Shown here piece after piece: positions 1 through 8,571 of a stretch of DNA of 64,000 nt. Numbering within the stretch: position 1 is the first letter of the stretch; each line of letters opens with the position of its first letter. The DNA is from CAIWHR01 sp963779805. Its GTDB lineage: Bacteria; Pseudomonadota; Gammaproteobacteria; Burkholderiales; Casimicrobiaceae. The notes under the pieces are model-generated. The model saw nothing but the letters and a program-made list of their open reading frames with translations, did no database searches and had not been told where the DNA came from. The position numbers were made by a program, and so were the translations under genes. The stretch spans positions 105,357 through 169,356 of the forward strand of contig CAVZZN010000008.1 of the NCBI GenBank assembly GCA_963779805.1. Reading direction: 5' to 3'.

Positions 1-178
1 CTTTCTGTCGCTCAACCCCGATCACCGATCCCTGACGGCTCGCCCTCACGCGGAAGCCCTGCGCCACCGCAGCGATCAGCACCTCCTCGACCGACGCGCC
101 CAAGTACTGGGCAATGTCGTCGGCGCGGAGGTAGACGGCTTGCCTTGGCGCGGGAGGCTCATCGAAGAAGTCGGTCAT
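1..178 (-). CDS. Hypothetical small protein of integrative element, partial
   Basis: This reading frame starts with ATG at 178 and runs off the left edge of the window, so only 59 residues are visible. The segment DDIAQYLGASVEEVLIAAV resembles a short helical DNA-binding or adaptor motif, but I do not recognise a family. Its start overlaps the stop of the preceding gene by the ATGA arrangement, the same coupling seen along this row of minus-strand genes. That points to a translationally coupled accessory operon of a phage-like or integrative element. The function is unknown. Confidence 0.5.
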   Translation of the reverse strand, partial: MTDFFDEPPAPRQAVYLRADDIAQYLGASVEEVLIAAVAQGFRVRASRQGSVIGVERQK

Positions 179-357
179 TGCGGCGCCCCTTCATGCCGCG
201 CACAGCGCGCCTCTGTCTCCGCGACCAAGGCCATGACTTCATCGCGCGTGGCGATGCAGCATCGAATCAACACGAAGAGGTCTTCGATGGACGCCCGCAG
301 GTACGCGCGCAGCTCGCCGAGCGCGCAGTCATCGCCGCCAGGGTCAGTGGCGCTCAT
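175..357 (-). CDS. Hypothetical 60-residue protein of integrative element
   Basis: A 60-residue frame from ATG at 357 overlaps the end of the upstream HTH gene by 14 bases and the start of the downstream gene by 4 bases. It is predicted to be mostly helical and rich in Ala, Arg and Glu, with the segment YLRASIEDLFVLIRCCI in the middle. I see no recognisable domain. The tight overlaps on both sides are the main support for it being real. A longer frame in the same phase reaching back to 603 is a shadow of the HTH gene. Confidence 0.45.
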   Translation of the reverse strand: MSATDPGGDDCALGELRAYLRASIEDLFVLIRCCIATRDEVMALVAETEARCARHEGAPQ

Positions 358-661
358 GCGCGTCCTCGCTGGTGCTGTTCCGCGGGTGCTGCGCCGCCCA
401 CGCATCAAGGTCGGCGCGGCGATAGCGGACGGAGTTTTCGGTGGGCTTCTGGAACGGCGGTCCCTCGCCCTTGTGCCGCTTAATTTCCAGCGTGTTCTTC
501 TTGTACCCGAGGTACTCCGCTGCCTGTTTGGTGGTGAGCCATTCGCGCGCCGCGGGCGCTGCGGGTGCGGGTGGCGGAGCCAGCCGTGCCATGCGCTCAG
601 CAACGCGCTCAGCCACCATGTCCGCGAGCTTGGCGAGCAGCGGGTCGAGGTCGGAGATCAT
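344..661 (-). CDS. HTH_17/excisionase-family DNA-binding protein
   Basis: This 105-residue protein has a helical N-terminus (about 1-25), a short Pro/Ala linker, and a MerR/excisionase-type helix-turn-helix at about 39-90. The core WLTTKQAAEYLGYKKNTLE, followed by VRYRRADLDAWAAQH, is the typical HTH_17 pattern of AlpA or Xis-like proteins. Such proteins regulate or assist recombination of integrative elements and prophages by binding near the integrase gene. It sits between small genes in an overlapping minus-strand row about 400 bp downstream of the integrase, which fits. The target site is not known. Confidence 0.7.
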   Translation of the reverse strand: MISDLDPLLAKLADMVAERVAERMARLAPPPAPAAPAAREWLTTKQAAEYLGYKKNTLEIKRHKGEGPPFQKPTENSVRYRRADLDAWAAQHPRNSTSEDAHERH

Positions 662-894
662 GCCGCCCTCGTCGGCCGGTAGAACCCGACGTTCAGGCGC
701 TCGCGGGCAGCGAAGAACTCCTGCAACGAAACCGGATTGACGCAGACGTGCTTGCCTTCGCGCCGACCTTCAACGCGGCCAGTGCGAATCCAATACTGCA
801 GATTTTGCTTGGGGATGTTGAGGCGCGCGCTCTCGTCTGTGACGGTCGGCCAGCGCGCAGCATCGCAGGCAGGGGCGACGTTCTTTCTGGGCAT
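658..894 (-). CDS. Small MerR-like helix-turn-helix protein
   Basis: A 78-residue protein whose segment ESARLNIPKQNLQYWIRTG resembles the winged-helix fold used by phage replication or excision regulators. The start at 894 is preferred over the in-frame ATG at 921 because a GGAG ribosome site lies six bases upstream of it. The stop overlaps the start of the next HTH gene by four bases. It is probably a second regulator of the integrative element. A role in excision, copy control or replication cannot be told apart from sequence alone. Confidence 0.6.
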   Translation of the reverse strand: MPRKNVAPACDAARWPTVTDESARLNIPKQNLQYWIRTGRVEGRREGKHVCVNPVSLQEFFAARERLNVGFYRPTRAA

Positions 895-1039
895 GGTGCG
901 CTCCACGTTCGCGCTGCCCAAAAAAAATGCCGGGGGCAGCTTGCGGCTGCGTCCCCGGCTGTTATCTGTTCCCGATTTCTAGACGACTTGTACGGATTAT
1001 TGCATGAGCCCGTTACGCCTCGCAATCGCTATGTTTCGG

Positions 1040-2399
1040 CTATCGTGCTCCCACCTTCCGCGCGCGTTCGCGCCGGATTGGTATCACTTCCGCTGGCCCC
1101 GGCCCCTCGACGATGCGCCGTAGTTCATCGGTGATCTGCTGCATCGGCTGGCGCAAGCGGTCGACCTCGTGCGCGACGTAGGCTGCGGTCATGCTGCCGC
1201 CCGGCTGCCGATGGTTGACCAGAGCGCCGATGACATGCAGCGGGATGCTTAGCGACTCCGCGACGGTGACGAAACGTCCGGCGCAGATCGTGAATCGTGA
1301 ATCGCACGCCTCGAATCGTTTCGCGCGGCTCCGCGATGTGGCCGGTCGCGCTGTACGCCGGCCACACCCACTCGGTAGCGTCGTCCGGGATCACTTGCTG
1401 CGCGACCAGCGTCGGATTCTCGCGCTGCCGCTGTTGAAGCAGCGTGAGCAGGTAATCGGACAACGGCAGATAGAACGCCCGCTCCTCGCCGCCCTTGGGC
1501 TTCGGTACGTGCAGCACCCGCCGGTCGAAGTCGACGTGCTCCCAGCGCATGGCTGCAGCAGCCTCGCGCCGCAGGCCGCTGAACAGCGCGAAGCGCAGGT
1601 AGTCGCGCCGCACCGGGTTGGCGATCTGCGCGACCCCCGCATACCACGTCGGCCAGCTTCGTGGCGGGGATCGCCGTGCGCTCGGCCTTGACGTTGTGCC
1701 ACTCGACGTTGATCGTCGGACAGACCGGCAGCGTCTCGTCGGCGCGCATCGCGCGGTTCCACACCGCACGGAACCAGCGGAACACATCGTCGGCGGTCGT
1801 CCGCCCGTCCTGCCGCTGAGGCACGCTGCGACCCGCCTTCGCTCCGGCGTACCTACCCTCTGCGACCTCCTTGGTCAGCGATCGGTGCCGGTCGTACGCC
1901 TCTTTGCGCGTGATGCCGCGCAGCGGGCGCTGCATCCAGCTTTGCAGGTAGCCCGCCCGCACGATCTGCTCGTAGCGCGTTGCGTCTTCTCCGCGCGCGG
2001 CCGTCCTTTCCTGCCCTTCGCACTGCTCTTGCTATACAGTTCCACGGCTTCGGCGAGAGTCATGCCGCGCTCGCGCTCCTGCTGCTCGGCTGCCGCCGCC
2101 TGCTTCTTCTTTTCGTGCTTCGGGTCGACGCCCTTATTGAGCTGCGCAATCAATTCGGCCGCAGCCTTGCGCGCGTCCTCGACCGTGATGCCAAACGCGC
2201 CCGCGCGACCGAGCGTGCGGCGCACGGCCTTCCGTTTGCCGTCGATCACCGCGTCGCGTTGCAGGATGAAGCTCTTGGTCTGCTTGCCGACCAGCAGGCC
2301 GAAGCCTGCCGTCTTGGCGTCCCAGACGATGGTCTGTCCGGCCTTGGTGCACTCCGTCTCGTCGACCCTCCGTTTGGTTAGAATGACTCGGTTCGGCAT
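1040..2399 (-). CDS. Tyrosine recombinase/phage integrase (frameshifted)
   Basis: This is a P4-type integrase that would cut and rejoin DNA at a tRNA attachment site. The N-terminal arm-binding DUF4102 domain (residues about 1-90) is intact from ATG 2399. The catalytic domain shows the box I Arg (FSGLRREAAAAM), a lysine near VPKPKGGEER, the HDLRRT motif, a later His in GALVNHR and the nucleophilic Tyr in MTAAYVAHE. The coding sequence passes through three frames, with shifts near 1980, 1650 and 1285. It is therefore either a pseudogene or, given the same pattern in nearby genes, damaged by sequencing indels. The tRNA fragment acting as att site lies 148 bp upstream of the start. Confidence 0.85.
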
Positions 2400-2413
2400 G
2401 GGGGCTCCCGGCG

Positions 2414-2434
2414 ATTAATAAGGCATTAATAAGG
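2414..2434. repeat. Direct repeat just upstream of the integrase start
   Basis: Two copies of ATTAATAAGG are separated by one base, 15 to 35 bases upstream of the integrase start codon in an AT-rich stretch. Short direct repeats beside an integrase gene often serve as arm-type binding sites for the recombinase or for an excisionase. That role is inferred from position only. The interval from 2435 to 2546 shows nothing else beyond a short imperfect inverted repeat near 2518-2537. Confidence 0.4.
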
Positions 2435-2546
2435 GGCTGGATAAAGTCGCTGTCGGTCATTTTTTCAGCAACCACATTGAATTATATAGCCAATACGCCG
2501 GCAAGATAAAACGACGAGCGCTTATCGCCAAAAGCGACGCTGTAAT

Positions 2547-2591
2547 CTCCTAAGGGGCAGGTCGGACGTTCGATTCGTCTTCGGGGCGCCA
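2547..2591 (+). other. Attachment site: 3' fragment of tRNA-Arg(CCT)
   Basis: The segment begins with a tRNA anticodon loop (CTCCTAA, anticodon CCT at 2549-2551) and continues with the 3' anticodon stem GGGGC, a five-base variable loop, and a T-arm. The T-arm has stem GGACG/CGTCT around loop TTCGATT. It ends with the 3' acceptor strand, discriminator G and CCA at 2589-2591. The bases before 2547 cannot form the 5' anticodon stem, D-arm or 5' acceptor strand, so this is not a complete tRNA gene. Such 3' tRNA blocks are the usual crossover repeats left by tyrosine recombinases, and the integrase is adjacent. Confidence 0.8.
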
Positions 2592-2802
2592 TACCGCACA
2601 ATGGCTTATCAGGTCCGTCGCCTAGGCCCACTGCGCGCAACGCGCGGGGTGTCGACCTCGTCGCCTGTGGCACTGCCGTACTCGCGACCACGTGCACGTG
2701 CCGCGTTCGCGTGCACCCGAAGGCAACCATAGCGGTCTGGCTGTCGTCGTCACGAGCTCTGCGTTTGTGATCCGGCGGCAGTACCGCAACGAAAGGCTCG
2801 TC
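2592..2802. other. Intergenic region, no feature recognised
   Basis: The 211 bp between the tRNA fragment and the SulP gene hold no convincing gene, terminator or repeat. The short plus-strand frame from 2692 is only a 5' extension of the SulP start region. The region probably contains the SulP promoter, but no clear -35/-10 pair stands out by eye. Confidence 0.4.
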
Positions 2803-5076
2803 ATGAAACAGGAGACGGAGGGGACGCGCGCCGGCGAGCCCGCGCCTTCGATGGGCGACGGAGGTAGCGCGCCCTCGAGGACCCGATCACGAGTGCTCGC
2901 GGCAGGTCACGACTGCGTCAAGGATACGATCGCAGGGTTCGTGGCTCGGTGGTCCTGATTGCCAACATCATCTCGTTCGGTGCGCTGATGTTTCCGGGCG
3001 ACCTTGGCGCCGGCATTCCGATAGCGATCTGGGCGATGCTGATCGGCAGCTGCATAGGCGGCGTGTGGATTGCATTGGCCACGTCGCTGCCGCCGCTCGC
3101 GACGGGCATCGATTCGCCGACGGGTGCCGTTCTGGTGCTGTTGAGCGCGGCAGCCGGGTCTGGCGTCATGGCGTCGGGCGGCAGTGCGCAAACCGCGGTT
3201 CAGACCGTGATGCTGATCTTCACAGCCGCGACCTTCCTTTCGGGTGCATTGCTGTACGGTCTCGGCGCCTTGCCGGTGGGGATCGTACTTCCGGTTCGTG
3301 CCCTATTTCGTCGTTGGCGGATTCCTGGCCGCCACCGGCTGGTTCCTGATTGCCGGTGGCGTTCGGATGACGACCGGCCGAACGCTGGCTCTCAGCAGCC
3401 TCGGACAATGGACAGTGATGTCGACCGCGAAGCTTGTCGCCGCCGTTGCCGCGCTGATGGTGTTGCTGGCGGTGCGCCGTTGGAGCAAGTCGGCGTTTGC
3501 GATGCCTGCCGCGCTGCTCGTGATGTGGTTGACGGGGGCCGTTGCGCTTCGAAGCCTGGGACTCTCCGGCCCGGAGCACGGCTGGTACTTGCCCTCGCTG
3601 GGGGCCCTGACCCGATGGTCGCCGTTGGAGGCCGCTCGCTCAACGCATCTCACGTGGTCGACAATGGTCGGGCTCATCCCCGAGTTGATCGCCGTGACGA
3701 TCGTGGCGCTCGTCTCGCTGGTTACCAAGGTATCGAGCATCGAGGTCGCACGGCAAACGTCCGGGAATCTCGATCGCGAGTTTCGCGCCCACGGCATTGC
3801 GAGCCTGATTGCCGCGCCATTCGGCGGCCTCACCTGCAGTCTGCAAACCGGCACCAGCCGTTTGTTGGAGCACGCTGGTGGCGCAACGCGAATGAGCGGA
3901 GTCATGTCCGCCCTGGCGCTCGGCGTTGTCGGCGTCGCGAATTTCAATCTGCCGGGACTGATCCCGATCCCCATCGTCGCCGGCCTTGTCTTTTACCTGG
4001 GCTACACGTTCATCATCGACGCGCTGTGGCGACCCTACGCTCAGCGCGCCTGGTTCGATCTGCTGCTCGCCGTTTTCATGATGCTCGTGTGCATTGCGTA
4101 CGGTTACCTGGTTGGCGTGCTGGTCGGCCTGGTGTGCGCCTGCGTGCTGTTTGCCATCAGCTACGCGCGCCTCGGCGTCGTGCGCCGGCACACGACGCGG
4201 GCCCTGTTCGCAAGCTATGTCGACCGATCGGCGGAGGCATCCGAGCTCTTGCGCCAGACCGGTGACGCCATTCAGCTTTACTGGCTTTCGGGTTACATCT
4301 TCTTTGGCTCCTCCGAGCGCGTGTTCGAGCGCATCCGTGGTGACATCGAGTCGCTCGCACCTCGTCGGGTCGACTACGTGATCCTCGATTTCAGGATGGT
4401 GTCCGGCGCCGACTCCTCCGCCATTGCCAGCCTCGCCAAGCTGCGCAACTTTTGCGACCGGCAGGGCACTACGCTCGTTTACAGCTCGCTGTCGCCCGCC
4501 AATCGCAGGGCTCTCGAGCTCGGCGGCTTCTTCGGCGGCAAGAGCCGGCACCAGGCCTTCGCTGACCTGAACCTTGCGCTGGCTTGGTGTGAGGAGCGAC
4601 TGCTCGCCACGGCAAATCTCGATACGGCGACAGGTCTCGCAGGCTTCGAGCCATGGTTGCAGCATCAACTCGGTCCGAGCGTCAGGGCCGCCGATTTCGT
4701 TGCGTATCTCGAGCGCAAGGATACCGATGGCCCACACATCCTCTACCGCCAGGGCGAGCCCGCCGACACTGTCGATTTCGTCGCTGTCGGGAGCCTCGCG
4801 ATCGACATCGCAAGGGAAGATGGCGAAAGCCTGCGCGTGAGGCGCATCACCACACGCACGGTCTTGGGCGAGATGGGCTTCTTCCGGCACGCTGCACGCT
4901 CGGCCACCGTATCGTCGGACGGACCGGCCACCGTCTTCACGCTGAGCCGCACGAATTTCGAGCGTATGCGACGCGAGCGCCACGATCTGGCGACCGCCTT
5001 CGACGACTTCATTGTCCGAGTTCTCGCTGACCGCATCGATTTGGCAAATCGCGCGGTCGCGGCCCTGAGCGGCTAG
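2803..5076 (+). CDS. SulP-family anion transporter with STAS and cNMP-binding domains
   Basis: This inner-membrane transporter would move sulfate, bicarbonate or a similar anion. After a cytosolic N-terminus from ATG 2803 (MKQETEG) there are about ten hydrophobic segments up to roughly 4180. A STAS domain follows (about 4270-4530, with the SGADSSAIASLAK segment), then a C-terminal cyclic-nucleotide-binding domain (about 4720-5050). The phosphate-binding cassette of that domain reads LGEMGFFRHAARSATV and keeps the key Glu and Arg. The frame changes twice, near 2945 and 3285, while homology continues, so indel errors are likely. The cNMP-binding tail suggests transport gated by cAMP or cGMP, in line with the cyclase and phosphodiesterase genes at 16-24 kb. 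Confidence 0.85.
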
Positions 5077-5135
5077 GTTCCTCGTCAACGCGCTCGTCGG
5101 CCGCCAGCGACTACCTGGTCACTCCGCAGGCAAGC

Positions 5136-6293
5136 TCAACCGAGCTGTTCCTCGGGACCATACGGCACAGGCCGGTAGGGATGCGAACGAATGAGCTCCT
5201 CGTCGAGGTCGATGCCCAGTCCCGGACTCGTCCGGAATCGCGAAGCAGCCATCCTCGAAGCGCGGCCGCACGCCGCGCACGACGTCGAAATACAGCGGGC
5301 TCTCGCCCACCTGCAACTCGAGCAGCGGCAATTCCGGCGCGCACGCCGCGACGTGCAGGCTGCCGTACGTGCACACCGGACCGGTGGGATTGTGCGGCGA
5401 CGCCATGACGCCGTTCGCCTGCGCCATGCGAGCGATGTCGAGCGTCGTCCTCAGGCCGCCCGCAAACTTCACGTCCGGCATGATGACGTCGAGCAGCGGC
5501 GGCTCGACGTAGGGTCGAAAGCCGTCGAGCGCCGTCTGCGTTTCCGCTCCTGCGAGCAGGACGCCTTGCGCATGCGCGGCGGCACGCAAGCGCGCGAGCG
5601 CACCGTGCCACAGCACGCTCTCGGGCACCGGACACTCGAACCAGAAGAGACGCGCAGGCGCCAGTCTGCCCAGCACGTCGACGGCCGTGGGCTCGTCGAA
5701 GCGCCAGTGACAGTCGACCATCAGGTCGACTCCGGGTCCGATCGCCTCGCGCATCGCCAGCACGCGCTCGATACCGACATCGATCGCGCGCAGCGTTGCG
5801 GCGCTGGCGAGATCGCCGCGGAACACACCGTCGAAGGGAGCGATCTTGACGGCGGTGAAGCCTTGCGGCGACGGCCGATCGCGCCGACTCCGCGCAGCCC
5901 GCCGGCGTTCGATCGACCGTCGCGCGATTGATGTTGGCGTACATGCGCACCTGGGTGCGGCAGCTTTCGCCGAGAAGCGCGTGGACGGGCACTGCCCGCG
6001 CGCGCGCTTCGCGCATCGAGCAGCGCCTGCTCGATCCCGCTCCGCACGGCATTGGCGATGAGGCCGCCCGGTGAATGGGGATAGGTCCGCAACCGCGGGC
6101 GGGCTTCCGCGACGCTGCTGCCGATCAGCTCGGCACCGAGTCGCTGCAGGTACGCAAGCATCGGCGGCTCCCAGCCGTTGAGCGACGCTTCGCCGTAGCC
6201 GTAGGCGCCGCTTTCGAGCCGGGCCTTGATGAAGAACCAGTTCGTCTTCGCGCTCACGTTGAAGACGAGGGGCTCGACTTGCGCAATGATCAT
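5136..6293 (-). CDS. Enolase-superfamily (mandelate racemase/muconate lactonizing-like) enzyme, frameshifted
   Basis: Members of this superfamily abstract a proton next to a carboxylate, usually in sugar-acid or aromatic-acid catabolism. From ATG 6293 the N-terminal capping domain is clear (MIIAQVEPLVFNVSAKTNWF). The barrel shows the base region FTAVKIAPFDG, then metal ligands in LMVDCHWRF, FWFECPVPE and a later Glu/Asp pair, and the loop MASPHNPTGPV. The C-terminus in another frame reads GLGIDLDEELIRSHPYRPVPY and ends at 5136. At least two frameshifts occur, near 5900 and 5210. The divergent neighbour is a Bug-type solute receptor, a common partner for acid-sugar dehydratases. The substrate cannot be assigned. 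Confidence 0.75.
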
Positions 6294-6365
6294 GACGGAA
6301 TTGACCCGCTTCGATGCGAAAGATTACACTCGTGCGTTTGTGCCAACGCAACGCAAGGTCACGCA

Positions 6366-7335
6366 ATGAAAATGCTCGCTTCGATCTGCGCGGCGATCGT
6401 CCTGACGATCGCCGCGCCGCTGGCCGCCGCCCAGGGCTACCCCAGCAAGCCGATCCGCATCGTCGTGCCGAGCCCGCCCGGCGACGGGTCCGATCTCATG
6501 GCCCGCGCGATCGGCCAGAAGCTGGCGGAAGCCTGGGGGCAGCCCGTGGTCGTCGACAACCGGCCCGGTGCCGGAGGCCGGATCGGCAGCGAGGTGGCCG
6601 CGAAAGCCGCCCCGGACGGCTACACGTGGATTATGGCAAACGCGGGTTCGCACGGGATCAATGCCGCGATCTACGCCAACCTTCCGTTCGACGTCGAGCG
6701 CGACTTCGCGCCGATCACGCAGATCATGCGCGGACCCAATGTGCTGGTGGTGAGCCCGAAGCTCGGCGTGGACACGGTGCAGCAGTTCATCGCTTTGCTC
6801 AGGAGCAATCCCGGCAAGTACAGCTACGGTTCGGGCGGCAATGGCAGCTCGGCCCACATGTCGGCGGAGCTCTTCAAGATGATGGCCGGTGTCGAGCTCA
6901 CGCACGTGCCGTACAAGGGCGCCACGCCCGCGCTGACCGATCTGCTCGGAGGGCAGATCGCGATGTTCCTCGGCAACCTGCCGCCCGCGATGCCGTTCAT
7001 CAGCCAACGGACAGGTGAAGGCGCTCGCCGTCACGTCGCTCAAGCGCTCGCCGCAATTGCCGAACGTGCCCACGCTGGATGAAGCCGGCCTCAAGGGTTT
7101 CGAGACCATCGCGTGGTTCGGTTTGCTCGCCCCCGCCGGAACGCCGAAGGACATCATCGACAAGGTGCACGCGCAAGTCGCGCGCATCCTGCAGCAGCCG
7201 GACATCCGCGAGCGCATCGTCGCACTCGGGGGCGAGCCCGTCGGCAACAGCCCGGCGGAGTTTGCCGCGATCATCCACAACGACGTGGTGAAGTGGAAGA
7301 AGGTCGCCGCGGCAGCGAACGTGCACATCGATTGA
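6366..7335 (+). CDS. Bug/TctC-family periplasmic solute receptor (frameshifted)
   Basis: This is a periplasmic binding protein of the Bug family, abundant in betaproteobacteria, which usually captures carboxylates for a tripartite (TTT) carrier. A signal peptide (MKMLASICAAIVLTIAAPLAAAQ) is followed by the typical YPSKPIRIVVPSPPGDGSD start and the family motifs DNRPGAGGRIGSE and HVPYKGATPALTDLLGGQI. The frame shifts once near 7010 and resumes with VKALAVTSLKRSPQLPNVPT to the stop at 7335. Total length (about 323 residues) is normal for the family. The MFS gene start overlaps its stop, so the two may be co-transcribed. The ligand is unknown. Confidence 0.9.
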
Positions 7336-8520
7336 GCACATCACCTTCGGCCACCCGCCGCGTGTGGCTGGCCGCGGCGCTGCTGTGGCTGGCCGGCAAC
7401 GGCCTGCGGCTCACGATCCTCGCGGTGCCGCCGGTCATCGCGCTGATCCGCGACGACTTCGCCCTCAACGCAACGCAGGTCGGTCTGCTCTCGAGCATCC
7501 CGCCCGCGCTGTTCGCCATTGCCGCCCTGCTCGGCTCCCTGCTGGTCGCGCGCCTCGGTCTCATGGGCGCGCTCACCGGCGGGCCTGCTCCTGGTCGCCG
7601 CCGGCTCCGCGCTGCGCGGACTTGCCGGCGACTACACCGTGCTGCTGCTCACGACCATCGTGATGTCCGCGGGCGTCGCGATCATGCAGCCGATCATGCC
7701 CACAGCCGTGCGCCAATGGCTGCCCACGCACGTCGGGCTCGGCACCGCGATCTACACCAACGGCCTGCTCGCCGGCGAAGTGTTTCCCGTCCTGCTCACG
7801 ATTCCGTTCGTGCTGCCGGCCGTCGGGGGAAGCTGGCGGGCGAGCTTCGTCGCGTGGTCGATCCCGATCGCGATCGTCGCACTGATCATCTGGATGCTCG
7901 CGCCACGTTCCGCGACGGGAGGTCATCGCAGCCACGCCGTACCGCCGAAGTGGCTGCCGGACTGGCATCGCGGCCTCGTGTGGCGTCTCGGGATCCTGTT
8001 CTGCTGCATCAACGCGATCTACTTCAGCACCAACGCGTTCCTCCCGATCTATCTCAAGAGCGCCGGCCGCCCGGATCTGATCAGCGGTGCGCTCACGGGC
8101 CTCAACTTCGGCCAGATCCCGGCGTCGCTGCTGTTGCTGCTGATCGCCGGACGACTCGAGCGTCGCGCGTGGCCGTTCATGCTCTCCGGCGTGCTGTCGC
8201 TCGTGAGCGTGGCCGGGCTGGTGTTCGACATCGGCCCCATGACCAAATACTGGGCGGCACTGCTCGGCTTCTCGGACGCTGCCGCGCTGATCGTCGGGCT
8301 CACGCTGCCGGCGCTGCTGTGTCGGCCGGAGGACGTCGCGCGCACGGCTGCCGGCACGTTCACGCTGAGTTACGGCGGCGCGGTGGTGCTTGCCATCGTG
8401 AGCGGCGCCGCATGGGATCTCAGCGGCAGGCCGGCGCTCGCGTTCGTGCCCGTCGCGGCATGCGCGCTGGTCATGATCAGCAGCGCCTTGCTCCTGCGCG
8501 CGAAGGGCGATCTGCGGTAG
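7332..8520 (+). CDS. MFS transporter, CynX/NimT-like (frameshifted)
   Basis: A major facilitator of about 395 residues with twelve hydrophobic segments. The likely start is TTG at 7332, overlapping the stop of the Bug receptor. The first part (RRVWLAAALLWLAGNGLRLT through LLGSLLVARLG) lies in one frame and the remainder (LLLVAAGSALRGLAGDY onward) in another, with the shift near 7580. The pattern of a short N-terminus, NGLRL in the first helix and a loop with RQWLPTHVGLGTAIYTNG fits the cyanate/2-nitroimidazole transporter group. Pairing with a Bug receptor and an enolase-family enzyme suggests uptake of a small organic acid. This is inference only. Confidence 0.8.
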
Positions 8521-8571
8521 GCTCCGCTGGTCACAGCGCAGCCGCGACCAAGGCGAGTGCGCCCCGGTCGG

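Noticed and set aside
2547..2591. Complete tRNA-Arg gene
   Set aside because: The 5' acceptor, D-arm and 5' anticodon stem are missing; only the 3' part is present.
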